DNA of 64,000 nucleotides from Rhizobium sp. (GTDB lineage: Bacteria; Pseudomonadota; Alphaproteobacteria; Rhizobiales; Rhizobiaceae): contig PEKW01000007.1 in NCBI GenBank assembly GCA_002796995.1, positions 124,001 through 188,000 on the forward strand. Direction: 5' to 3'. This document shows positions 21,527-29,415 of the stretch, one piece after another. Under the pieces are notes generated by a model. The model made no database searches. It saw only the letters and a program-made list of their open reading frames with translations, and had not been told where the DNA came from. The translations under genes were made by a program, and so were the position numbers. The stretch's first letter is position 1. Every line of letters starts with the position of its first letter.

Positions 21527-21575
21527 GTCGGATGAAGTCTGCGAACGACCAACAGGCAATGCGGAGATCGTCTTG

Positions 21576-22001
21576 ATGACGACTGAAGACCGTTCACGTA
21601 CGGAACTGAAATTGCGCCAGTCGGGCCTTCGCCCGACGCGTCAGCGCATCGCGCTCGCAAGCCTGCTTTTCGCCAAGGGCGACCGTCACCTGACCGTCGA
21701 GGAACTGCACGAGGAAGCCACCGCCGCCAAGGTGCCGGTTTCTCTGGCAACCGTGTACAACACGCTGCACCAGTTCACCGAGGCCGGCCTGATCCGCGTC
21801 CTGGCCGTCGAAAGCGCCAAGACCTATTTCGACACCAACACGTCCGATCATCACCATTTCTTCGTCGAGGGCGAGAACGAGGTTCTCGACATCCCCCTGA
21901 ACAATATCGTGATCGACAATCTTCCTGCACCGCCCGAGGGCATGGAAATCGCCCATGTCGACGTGGTGATTCGTCTGCGGCCGAAGAAGCGCCAGGGCTG
22001 A
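21576..22001 (+). CDS. irr: Iron response regulator Irr (Fur family)
   Basis: 141 residues from ATG 21576, chosen because a promoter overlaps the longer reading and CGGAG lies upstream. The winged-helix half has LRQSGLRPTRQRIALASLLF and VSLATVYNTLHQFTEAGLIR. The metal/heme half has the His-rich SDHHHFF stretch. The Irr-type KGDRHLTVEELHEEA distinguishes it from Fur. In rhizobia Irr senses heme status and represses iron-demanding genes under iron limitation. Its place next to fabA is conserved in the family. Confidence 0.93.
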   Translation: MTTEDRSRTELKLRQSGLRPTRQRIALASLLFAKGDRHLTVEELHEEATAAKVPVSLATVYNTLHQFTEAGLIRVLAVESAKTYFDTNTSDHHHFFVEGENEVLDIPLNNIVIDNLPAPPEGMEIAHVDVVIRLRPKKRQG

Positions 22002-22017
22002 CGCCTAATCCACTCGT

Positions 22018-22653
22018 TCAGAGCACGTCTTCCGGCGCCCTGCCCGGCCGCGAATTGTAACGCGGAAAGCTCCAGCCGAACCGCAACGCCCCGCCCCTGA
22101 TGGCAAAGGCCGTGGCCGCCCCAAGCGCGGAGGCGGCATAGAGCGGCAGGCCGAACACGGTCGCCGCGGTGAAGACGCAGGCGCCTGCCAGCGCGGCCGT
22201 GACGTAGATCTCGGGGCGAAGCAGCACCGAGGGCTCGCCGGCGATGATATCGCGCAGGATGCCGCCGCAGGCCGCCGTCAGCGTCCCGGTGACGATCGCC
22301 ACCGTCGGCGAACCGGTCGCGGCAAAGCCCTTGGCCGCCCCCATGACGCAATAGGCCGCAAGGCCGATCGCATCGAGCCAGATCAACAGGCGGTAACGCG
22401 ACTCGACCAGATGGGCGGTGAAGAAGACGAGCACGCCGACCGAGGCACAGACGAGGATATAGCCGGGGTCGCGAACCCAGAAGACCGGCAGGCTGCCAAG
22501 CACGACGTCTCTCAGCGTGCCGCCGCCGATGCCGGTGACCGCGGCGAGAAACAGGAAGCCGATGACGTCGAGCTCCTTGCGCGAGGCGGAGAGCGCGCCG
22601 GTGGCGGCGAAGACGGCAACGCCCGCATAGTCGAGAAATCCGAGCAGTGTCAT
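22018..22653 (-). CDS. Trimeric intracellular cation channel (TRIC/UPF0126) family membrane protein
   Basis: 211 residues with about seven hydrophobic segments in two related halves. Each half has the family glycine motif (GIGGGTLRDVVLG and ACGGILRDIIAG). This matches the YadS/YicG/TRIC fold of inner-membrane cation channels. It is convergent with irr (16 bases). Ion selectivity and physiological role cannot be inferred here. Confidence 0.85.
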   Translation of the reverse strand: MTLLGFLDYAGVAVFAATGALSASRKELDVIGFLFLAAVTGIGGGTLRDVVLGSLPVFWVRDPGYILVCASVGVLVFFTAHLVESRYRLLIWLDAIGLAAYCVMGAAKGFAATGSPTVAIVTGTLTAACGGILRDIIAGEPSVLLRPEIYVTAALAGACVFTAATVFGLPLYAASALGAATAFAIRGGALRFGWSFPRYNSRPGRAPEDVL

Positions 22654-22762
22654 TTCAACCTCATCCGGCGAAAGCCTTTGGAAACCGTGACGGCGTCAGG
22701 GCCGCGCAAGCAGTGGAACCTATGATAGAAGGGAGAGACTTCATTTTCCTGGGAAGACCGCC

Positions 22763-23236
22763 GTGAAATATCTGCTCCTTGCCCTTCTGCAAATCGCGTT
22801 TCTGCTCCCGAATGCCTCCGCATCCCTTGGCCAGCAGCAGCTTATCAGCGATCCGGAGATATACGAAAAGGAACATTTCCAGAAGCGCTGCAAGATCGTG
22901 CAGTTCGGCGCCAGCTTCATTACCCGCCTCGACATCAACAATGACGGCATCATCGATGCCGTGGTCAACGAAGGCGAGATCCTCTGCGACGGCATGCGCG
23001 GTCCCGACTGCACCGACGACGGTTGCCCCTATAATTTCTACCTGCAGGTCAAGGAAGGCGGTTATTTCATGATCGCCTCCGCCAAGATGTACAGCTACGA
23101 TTTCATCAAGCGCTTCGGTAACATGGTGTTCGTGATGAAGATGAACCCGCGCTTCTGCGAGCGCACCGACGAGACGCCTTGCGAAATCACGGTGCGCGTG
23201 CGCGGCACCAAATTCCTCACCATCTCGAAGAAGTAG
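22763..23236 (+). CDS. Secreted hypothetical protein with a calcium-loop-like motif
   Basis: 157 residues from GTG 22763, with GGGAAG just upstream. An N-terminal signal peptide (LLLALLQIAFLLPNASA) is followed by a soluble domain. That domain contains DINNDGIIDAVV, a DxNxDG loop like those of EF-hand or dockerin calcium sites, and several Cys (CDGMRGPDCTDDGC, FCERTDETPC) that may form disulfides. It is probably periplasmic. I do not recognise the family. It is convergent with a YdcF gene. Confidence 0.6.
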   Translation: MKYLLLALLQIAFLLPNASASLGQQQLISDPEIYEKEHFQKRCKIVQFGASFITRLDINNDGIIDAVVNEGEILCDGMRGPDCTDDGCPYNFYLQVKEGGYFMIASAKMYSYDFIKRFGNMVFVMKMNPRFCERTDETPCEITVRVRGTKFLTISKK

Positions 23237-23255
23237 GCGCCCCGCACGGGCACGT

Positions 23256-24047
23256 TCAAGGCGCCGGATAAAGCACCGCTATGCGGCCCGTCAGGAAATA
23301 GGCGGCGAGTCCGATCCACTCCCGCACGGCCGTCGCCGTCTGCTGGGCGTTGAGCGTCGGCTGGGTGAAATCCAGGCCGAGCCCCACCCTTCCACTGGTG
23401 CGGTAGTCCGTCGGCCAGGGCGTGACCGTGATCCCTGCTGCCCGGAACAGGCCGACGGCACGCGGCATATGGAAGGCCGAGGTGATCAGCAGGCAGTTCT
23501 CCAATCCTCTCTCGGCCAGGATGGTTCGGCTGTTGTCGACGTTCTCTGAGGTGGTGCGCGATTGCGTCTCGCGCACCAGGCGGTCCGCCGGAATGCCGAA
23601 GGTCTCGAAGAACCGCTCGGAGGCGACCGCATCACCCTCATAATCGCCGCTGAGGGACCCATCTCCGCCCGAAACGAGGATCGCCGCCTGCGGAAAGCGC
23701 CGGGCCAGCCGCAGGGTCTCGACGAAGCGATCGGCAGCCTGGTTCATCTCGATGCCGCCGCGCGTCGTAGTCACCTCGGTCTCGAATGCGCCGCCGAGGA
23801 CGATTATGCAGGAGACGGTCTGCGGATCCGCGGCCGGCTTCGCAAAGCGCGCCTCGAGCCCCTGGAGCACGAAGGAGCCGGTCGTCGTGTAGAGCGTCAC
23901 GAACAGGATTGCAGCGGCCAGGACGCACAGCGCCAGGCCCGTGCGGCGCAGGCCGGCGAGCAGGGCAATGGCGGCGATCAGGATGGCGAGAAAGGCCAGC
24001 GACAAGGGCTGGGCAAACATCCAGAACAGCTTGGAGACCAGGAACAT
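23256..24047 (-). CDS. YdcF/ElyC family protein (DUF218)
   Basis: 263 residues. Two N-terminal membrane segments (residues about 10-32 and 36-57) are followed by a DUF218 domain with IIVLGGAFETE, AAILVSGGDGSLSGDYEGDA, TTSENVDNSRTIL and LLITSAFHMPRAVGLF. The family acts in the envelope; E. coli ElyC affects lipid-carrier and peptidoglycan metabolism. It stands alone between two opposing small genes. Confidence 0.85.
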   Translation of the reverse strand: MFLVSKLFWMFAQPLSLAFLAILIAAIALLAGLRRTGLALCVLAAAILFVTLYTTTGSFVLQGLEARFAKPAADPQTVSCIIVLGGAFETEVTTTRGGIEMNQAADRFVETLRLARRFPQAAILVSGGDGSLSGDYEGDAVASERFFETFGIPADRLVRETQSRTTSENVDNSRTILAERGLENCLLITSAFHMPRAVGLFRAAGITVTPWPTDYRTSGRVGLGLDFTQPTLNAQQTATAVREWIGLAAYFLTGRIAVLYPAP

Positions 24048-24213
24048 GCTTTTTCACTTTCTGCGCGCGGCCCCGGACAATCGGGGAACGCACGGTGACC
24101 GTGCCTTGCGAAAGGGAGGGATGTTCATCCCGCAACAGTTTCGCTCAAGGCAGGTCCCTTAAGCCTCCAGCACTCGAAAATAAAGATTTTACGCGCTTAT
24201 ATTTGGGGGCCTT

Positions 24214-24408
24214 ATGCGCTTCGCAATCGATACTCTGGACGACGCTGGAAACAGCCGGATCTATATCGGCGTGCCTCTCGGCCGTTCGGGCGACAAACTG
24301 CGCGTCCAGCTCCGCAACGGCGAAGCCGAACTCGACATCGACCGAATCACGGACTGGTTCCAGATCGACCAGACCTCACGCCAGGATCGCGGCGAGCTGT
24401 TCTACTGA
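24214..24408 (+). CDS. Small hypothetical protein
   Basis: 64 residues, acidic and strand-rich (MRFAIDTLDDAGNSRIYIGV, RVQLRNGEAELDID), without a signal peptide or membrane segment. It ends 7 bases inside the convergent TMEM43-like gene. The family is not recognised and no clear ribosome binding site was seen. It is kept because the composition looks protein-like and no other gene explains the interval. Confidence 0.4.
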   Translation: MRFAIDTLDDAGNSRIYIGVPLGRSGDKLRVQLRNGEAELDIDRITDWFQIDQTSRQDRGELFY

Positions 24409-25580
24409 GCAGCCGACGGTGCGGCGGGGCCTTCCCGGCCGACCGAACGCCGGCGGAACCAGATGACGGCGAAGGCGATCAAGCCGCCCACCAGCAGCAG
24501 CCCCAGCGACAGAAGCGGCCGATAGGCGAACCAGCCGATGGCGATGACCAGCGGCCCGACCAGCACGGTGAGCACGAAGGCAATCATCCCGGTGCCGAAA
24601 CGCACCAGCGAGCCGGCGATCGGGACGACATCGGCGATGACGCCGAGGATCGAGAAGAACAGGCTGAAGCCGACCATGAGGCCGATCATGCCGCCGACGC
24701 GGATCAGCCACATGATCATGGTGTTCTCCGCCTGGGCGGCGTCGAACATTTCCGCCGCACTCGCCTTCCCGGATTCGCTGAGGAATATCTCCCGGCCGTT
24801 CGACGCGGTGAAGGGCTTCAGCCAGCCGTCGCTCTGGGCCGCGACGAAACTCGCCTCGGAAAGGTCCGCCCGGCTGTATCGAATGCGAAGATCCCCGACC
24901 CGCGGCTGGGCCGGATTCACGCCGGCATAGAAGCCCCCACGATCGAGCTGCACGGTTCCGGACAGAATCTGTTCGGCGCGGGCGGCGTCCTCGTCCGTCA
25001 GCTTCAGATCGGTCTGCTTGCCGAGACCGGTGACGTTTTCACCCGACACGGAAAAGGCACCGACCTTCGCGCTGTCCACGGCAAAGGATCCGTCTTCGAC
25101 GGCCAGATCCGGATTTTCGTGACCCTCCGGCTGGCGGAACTCTCCGGAGTTTTCGCGGCCCGACTTCCATTCCTTCGTGTAGGTGTAGGTGGTGACAGTT
25201 TCTTCGCTGCCGCCCAGCGTGGTTTCGGAGCGCGATTCACTCTTTTCCACCCACTGGTACATTTCGACCTCGCGCCGGATCGCCACGGCGCCGTGGGCGG
25301 AGATGCCGAATTCGGGATCGGTCGGGATGCCGTCCGGCGTCACCTTGCCGGTGATGTGGACGAGCTTTCCTTCGTTTGAGGGAGCGATCTCGTCCGCACT
25401 GACCGTGACCACGACGCCGGCGCCTTCGGTCAGCGCCCGATAGGCCTTGATCGACCGGCCTTCGTTCCAGACGAGCGCCCAGATGGCCACGACGACCAGG
25501 ACGATGCCGATGACGGCCCCGACCAATGCGTTCTTCAGCCGCGTCAGCCACGATGTCCGTGTCGTTTCCGTGAAGCTCAT
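24402..25580 (-). CDS. TMEM43 family membrane protein
   Basis: 392 residues. One N-terminal membrane helix (residues about 18-38, LVGAVIGIVLVVVAIWALVW) precedes a large soluble domain containing EGRSIKAYRALTEGAG and EMYQWVEKSESRSETTLGG, the pattern of PF07787. Three hydrophobic segments close the C-terminus (residues about 293-375). Bacterial members are of unknown function; the eukaryotic relative is an inner nuclear membrane protein. It is transcribed alone, upstream of tRNA-Ala. Confidence 0.8.
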   Translation of the reverse strand: MSFTETTRTSWLTRLKNALVGAVIGIVLVVVAIWALVWNEGRSIKAYRALTEGAGVVVTVSADEIAPSNEGKLVHITGKVTPDGIPTDPEFGISAHGAVAIRREVEMYQWVEKSESRSETTLGGSEETVTTYTYTKEWKSGRENSGEFRQPEGHENPDLAVEDGSFAVDSAKVGAFSVSGENVTGLGKQTDLKLTDEDAARAEQILSGTVQLDRGGFYAGVNPAQPRVGDLRIRYSRADLSEASFVAAQSDGWLKPFTASNGREIFLSESGKASAAEMFDAAQAENTMIMWLIRVGGMIGLMVGFSLFFSILGVIADVVPIAGSLVRFGTGMIAFVLTVLVGPLVIAIGWFAYRPLLSLGLLLVGGLIAFAVIWFRRRSVGREGPAAPSAAQ

Positions 25581-25776
25581 GTCACCCTCGCCCTTCGGCC
25601 ATACGATCCGGCCTGCCCAAGCCCGATTCCCTAGGGGAATCGCGGGAGCGCATCAAGCGGCAGCGCGGCCGGCGGCCTGACTTGTTTTGGCAAAGCGATG
25701 GTTCGGACCGACAAACGACGATCGGCCGCCCTCATGAAGGGGGCCGTCCAGGCGAATATCAAATCAGGAGAAAGGT

Positions 25777-25852
<76 letters not shown>

Positions 25853-25958
25853 AAACCATGGGTCCGGCAGTGCCGGTTCCGGGAACCTGCCGAACAACCT
25901 GTCCGGCGGGGTGGCGGCTTATTACTTCCGGTGTTCGGAGATGGCAAGCCGAAAATTG

Positions 25959-25993
25959 CAGGCTCGGAAATTTTTTCGTTTTTTCCGAGCCTG
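25959..25993 (-). terminator. Terminator after the TIGR02300 gene
   Basis: A 12-bp inverted repeat (CAGGCTCGGAAA / TTTCCGAGCCTG) around an AT-rich 11-base loop, 12 bases past the stop of the TIGR02300 gene and upstream of tRNA-Ala. It has no long U-run after the stem on the minus strand. Confidence 0.5.
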
Positions 25994-26004
25994 ATAGCGT
26001 TCGA

Positions 26005-26391
26005 TCAGACTTCGTCGTCGTCGCCGGTGACGCCGATAATGCCGGTCATGTCGTCGTCGTCATCGTCCTCGTCGGCTTCGAGGAAGGTGTCGTCGTCATC
26101 GTCGTCGAGTTCGACGTCGTCATCGCCGATATCCGGGATGTCGTCGTTGCCATCATTGTCGTCCGCGTCCTCGAGCGAGACAAGCTCGACCTCGGTGTTC
26201 TCGGTGTCGACTTCGGCGACTTCCTCCTCTTCGGCCTTCTCCATGATCGTGGCGACGGAGGTCTCCTCGAAATAGGAAAGCGGCCAGGATTTGCCGGTGT
26301 AAGGCGATACGACCGGATCCTTGTTCAGATCATAGAATTTCTTCCCCGTGTCCGGGCAGGTGCGTTTGGTGCCAAGTTCTGCTTTCGCCAC
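26005..26391 (-). CDS. TIGR02300 family protein (FYDLN acid domain)
   Basis: 128 residues from GTG 26391, chosen because AAGAGG lies 8 bases upstream and because the family begins MAKxELGTKR. A TTG two codons earlier is too close to that site. The N-terminal 45 residues have the family block CPDTGKKFYDLNKDPVVSPY. The rest is a low-complexity Asp/Glu tail with runs of six or more acidic residues. Found in alphaproteobacteria next to aroA-cmk; function unknown, with a small metal-binding fold possible. Here it is divergent from the aroA remnant. Confidence 0.85.
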   Translation of the reverse strand: MAKAELGTKRTCPDTGKKFYDLNKDPVVSPYTGKSWPLSYFEETSVATIMEKAEEEEVAEVDTENTEVELVSLEDADDNDGNDDIPDIGDDDVELDDDDDDTFLEADEDDDDDDMTGIIGVTGDDDEV

Positions 26392-26534
26392 TGTCAAAGC
26401 CTCTTGAAGTCCTGAAGAATATACCGGCGCGTGCGGCCAATCCGGTCTTTACCCGGTCAAACTGTTAGCGGGTCCCCATAGTCGTTGCAATCTCTTCTGT
26501 CAAAGGCAAACTTCGCACCCACCCGCCGGGCTTT

Positions 26535-26561
26535 TTGACAGCCAAGGGATGACCCTATAAC
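26535..26561 (+). promoter_or_regulatory. Candidate promoter for the aroA remnant-cmk-rpsA transcript
   Basis: TTGACA (26535-26540), a 15-base spacer and TATAAC (26556-26561). Both hexamers are good but the spacer is short. It is the best plus-strand match in the 418 bases between the TIGR02300 gene and cmk. Confidence 0.4.
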
Positions 26562-26664
26562 CGCTTTGTGTTAACGAGCGCGAAAACAGCGCCGACGACA
26601 CCGGGATGGAGCTCCCGAGAGACGTCCTGGCGCTTCGGAAGAAGCCCACCAGAGGATATCGCGC

Positions 26665-26813
26665 ATGTCGCATGGAACCCTGCGGAAACCGGACGCCGCG
26701 CGAAATGTGCCCGCCCTTTCCGGCATGCGATCGCCGTCGGCTCCCGGATATTCAGGGACCTGATCGCCGGGTTTGGTGACAATATGCAAGTGCAGGAAAG
26801 CAAGGCCGCATGA
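26665..26813 (+). pseudogene. aroA: Remnant of aroA (EPSP synthase), internally deleted
   Basis: From ATG 26665 twenty codons read MSHGTLRKPDAARNVPALSG, close to the start of the Agrobacterium CP4-type class II EPSP synthase as I remember it (MSHG...RPATAR...LSG). In another frame, 26727-26813 encodes 28 residues that align without gaps to the CP4-type C-terminus. About 11 of 28 match, including IA, F, DL, AG.G and the final KAA. The roughly 400 codons between, with all catalytic residues, are absent and the two pieces are out of frame. The stop keeps the ATGA overlap with cmk. The position between TIGR02300 and cmk is the normal aroA place in Rhizobiaceae. Confidence 0.8.
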
Positions 26814-27451
26814 CCAATTCGTTCATCATCGCCATCGACGGTCCGGCCGCTGCCGGCAAGGGAACGCTGTCCAGGCTCATCGCCGCGCATTATGGCTTTC
26901 ATCACCTCGATACCGGCCTCACCTACCGCGCCGTCGCCAAGGCGCTGCTGGATGCCGGCCTGCCGCTCGATGACGAAGCCGTTGCCGAACGGACCGCGCT
27001 CGACATCGAGCTTGCGGGCCTCGACCGCACCGTCCTTGCCCAGCATCACATCGGCGAGGCCGCGTCGAAGATCGCCGTCATGCCTGCGGTGCGCCGCGCG
27101 CTGGTCGCCGCCCAGCGCAAGTTCGCCGCCAAGGCACCTGGCACGGTGCTCGATGGGCGCGACATCGGCACGGTCGTCTGCCCCGACGCGCCGGTGAAGC
27201 TTTACGTCACCGCGTCGCCCGGCGTGCGTGCCAGGCGCCGCTACGACGAGATCGTCGCCGGTGGAGCCCCTGCCGATTTCGACGCCGTTTTCGCCGACGT
27301 GAAGAAGCGCGACGAACGCGACATGGGGCGCGCCGACAGCCCGTTGAAACCTGCGGACGATGCGCACTTGCTAGACACGTCGGAAATGAGTATAGACGCG
27401 GCATTCCGGGCGGCCTGCGAACTCATCGATGCTGCCCTGAAGAAAGATTGA
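26810..27451 (+). CDS. cmk: Cytidylate kinase
   Basis: 213 residues. P-loop [42 protein letters not shown] and a C-terminal [20 protein letters not shown] lid are all present. It phosphorylates CMP and dCMP. The ATG overlaps the stop of the aroA remnant (ATGA), suggesting translation was once coupled to aroA; a direct ribosome binding site may be AGGAAAG about 15 bases upstream. rpsA follows after 158 bases. Confidence 0.95.
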   Translation: MTNSFIIAIDGPAAAGKGTLSRLIAAHYGFHHLDTGLTYRAVAKALLDAGLPLDDEAVAERTALDIELAGLDRTVLAQHHIGEAASKIAVMPAVRRALVAAQRKFAAKAPGTVLDGRDIGTVVCPDAPVKLYVTASPGVRARRRYDEIVAGGAPADFDAVFADVKKRDERDMGRADSPLKPADDAHLLDTSEMSIDAAFRAACELIDAALKKD

Positions 27452-27609
27452 ACTGCGGAACCCGGCTCGCCGGGGTCCTCGGTCAAACCAGCCGATACGA
27501 TCGTCCCCGCGCCGGACAGCCCTTCGAAGGGCGGACGATCTGTCAGGCTTCGTACAACTCGAACCCCCGGCGCATACCGCGTCCTTTTTGGATGCGTTTA
27601 GGAGATTTC

Positions 27610-29313
27610 ATGTCTGTTTCTACTCCCTCGCGCGACGATTTCGCAGCAATGCTCGAAGAGTCCTTTGCCAAGACCGATCTGGCAGAAGGCTATGTAACCA
27701 AGGGCATCATCACGGCCATCGAGAAGGACGTCGCGATCGTCGACGTCGGCCTCAAGGTCGAAGGCCGCATCGCGCTCAAGGAATTCGGCGCGAAGGCCAA
27801 GGACGGTTCGCTGAAGGTCGGCGACGAAGTCGAAGTCTATGTCGAGCGCATTGAAAATGCTCTCGGCGAAGCTGTTCTGTCGCGTGAGAAGGCTCGCCGC
27901 GAAGAAAGCTGGATCAAGCTTGAAGCCAAGTTCGAAGCTGGCGAACGCGTCGAAGGCGTCATCTTCAACCAGGTCAAGGGCGGCTTCACCGTCGATCTCG
28001 ACGGCGCCGTAGCCTTCCTGCCGCGTTCGCAGGTCGACATCCGTCCGATCCGCGACGTCACCCCGCTGATGCACAACCCGCAGCCCTTCGAAATCCTCAA
28101 GATGGACAAGCGTCGCGGCAACATCGTCGTTTCGCGCCGTACGGTCCTCGAAGAGTCCCGCGCCGAGCAGCGTTCTGAAATCGTTCAGAACCTCGAAGAA
28201 GGCCAGGTCGTCGACGGCGTCGTAAAGAACATCACCGACTACGGTGCGTTCGTCGACCTCGGCGGCATCGACGGTCTGCTCCATGTCACCGACATGGCAT
28301 GGCGTCGCGTCAACCATCCGTCGGAAATCCTGTCCATCGGCCAGCAGGTCAAGGTTCAGATCATCCGTATCAACCAGGAAACCCACCGTATCTCGCTCGG
28401 CATGAAGCAGCTCGAGTCGGATCCGTGGGATGGCATTGCCGCCAAGTACCCGGTCGGCAAGAAGATCTCCGGTACCGTCACCAACATCACCGACTACGGT
28501 GCATTCGTAGAGCTGGAGCCGGGCATCGAAGGCCTGATCCACATCTCCGAAATGTCCTGGACCAAGAAGAACGTTCACCCCGGCAAGATCCTGTCCACCA
28601 CGCAGGACGTTGACGTGGTCGTTCTCGAAGTCGATCCGTCCAAGCGTCGTATCTCGCTCGGCCTCAAGCAGACCCTCGAGAACCCGTGGCAGGCATTTGC
28701 CTACAGCCACCCGGCCGGCACCGAAGTCGAAGGCGAAGTCAAGAACAAGACCGAATTCGGCCTGTTCATCGGCCTCGAAGGCGACGTCGACGGCATGGTT
28801 CACCTCTCCGACCTCGACTGGAACCGTCCGGGCGAACAGGTCATCGAGGAGTTCAACAAGGGTGACGTGGTCAAGGCCGTCGTTCTCGACGTCGACGTCG
28901 AGAAGGAACGCATCTCGCTCGGCATCAAGCAGCTCGGCAAGGATGCCGTCGGCGATGCAGCCGCTTCGGGCGACCTGCGCAAGAACGCCGTCGTCTCGTG
29001 CGAAGTCATCGGCATCAACGATGGCGGTATCGAAGTGAAGCTCGTGAACCACGAAGACATCACCTCGTTCATCCGTCGCGCCGATCTCTCCCGCGACCGC
29101 GACGAGCAGCGTCCGGAACGCTTCTCGGTCGGCCAGATCGTCGATGCCCGCGTGACCAACTTCTCCAAGAAGGATCGCAAGGTCATGCTGTCGATCAAGG
29201 CCCTGGAAATCGCTGAAGAGAAGGAAGCCGTCGCACAGTTCGGTTCGTCCGACTCGGGCGCTTCGCTCGGCGACATTCTCGGCGCGGCTCTGAAGAACCG
29301 CGGCAACGAATAA
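27610..29313 (+). CDS. rpsA: 30S ribosomal protein S1
   Basis: 567 residues from ATG 27610 with AGGAGA upstream. Six S1 repeats are visible, for example VTKGIITAIEKDVAIVDVGL, VDGVVKNITDYGAFVDLGG, ISGTVTNITDYGAFVELEPG and VEGEVKNKTEFGLFIGLEGD. S1 binds mRNA on the 30S platform and is needed for initiation on structured leaders. The order cmk-rpsA is widely conserved. A strong terminator follows. Confidence 0.97.
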   Translation: MSVSTPSRDDFAAMLEESFAKTDLAEGYVTKGIITAIEKDVAIVDVGLKVEGRIALKEFGAKAKDGSLKVGDEVEVYVERIENALGEAVLSREKARREESWIKLEAKFEAGERVEGVIFNQVKGGFTVDLDGAVAFLPRSQVDIRPIRDVTPLMHNPQPFEILKMDKRRGNIVVSRRTVLEESRAEQRSEIVQNLEEGQVVDGVVKNITDYGAFVDLGGIDGLLHVTDMAWRRVNHPSEILSIGQQVKVQIIRINQETHRISLGMKQLESDPWDGIAAKYPVGKKISGTVTNITDYGAFVELEPGIEGLIHISEMSWTKKNVHPGKILSTTQDVDVVVLEVDPSKRRISLGLKQTLENPWQAFAYSHPAGTEVEGEVKNKTEFGLFIGLEGDVDGMVHLSDLDWNRPGEQVIEEFNKGDVVKAVVLDVDVEKERISLGIKQLGKDAVGDAAASGDLRKNAVVSCEVIGINDGGIEVKLVNHEDITSFIRRADLSRDRDEQRPERFSVGQIVDARVTNFSKKDRKVMLSIKALEIAEEKEAVAQFGSSDSGASLGDILGAALKNRGNE

Positions 29314-29338
29314 GCCTCGACACTGCTGAAACGAATGA

Positions 29339-29371
29339 GCCCGCCGGTCATCGACCGGCGGGCTTTTCTTT
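29339..29371 (+). terminator. Rho-independent terminator after rpsA
   Basis: Perfect 11-bp stem GCCCGCCGGTC (29339-29349) / GACCGGCGGGC (29353-29363), 3-base loop, then TTTTCTTT. Confidence 0.92.
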
Positions 29372-29415
29372 GAATTGTAGGAAGCGCTGCAGGCTAACGG
29401 CTGCCGCCGGCGACC

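Noticed and set aside
21498-21575. Extended N-terminus for Irr
   Set aside because: A good promoter (TTGAAA-N17-TATATC) overlaps these codons, and family members begin close to the ATG at 21576.
26030-26260. GTC/ATC-rich tract as a simple DNA repeat
   Set aside because: It is the coding sequence of the Asp/Glu-rich tail of the TIGR02300 protein on the minus strand.
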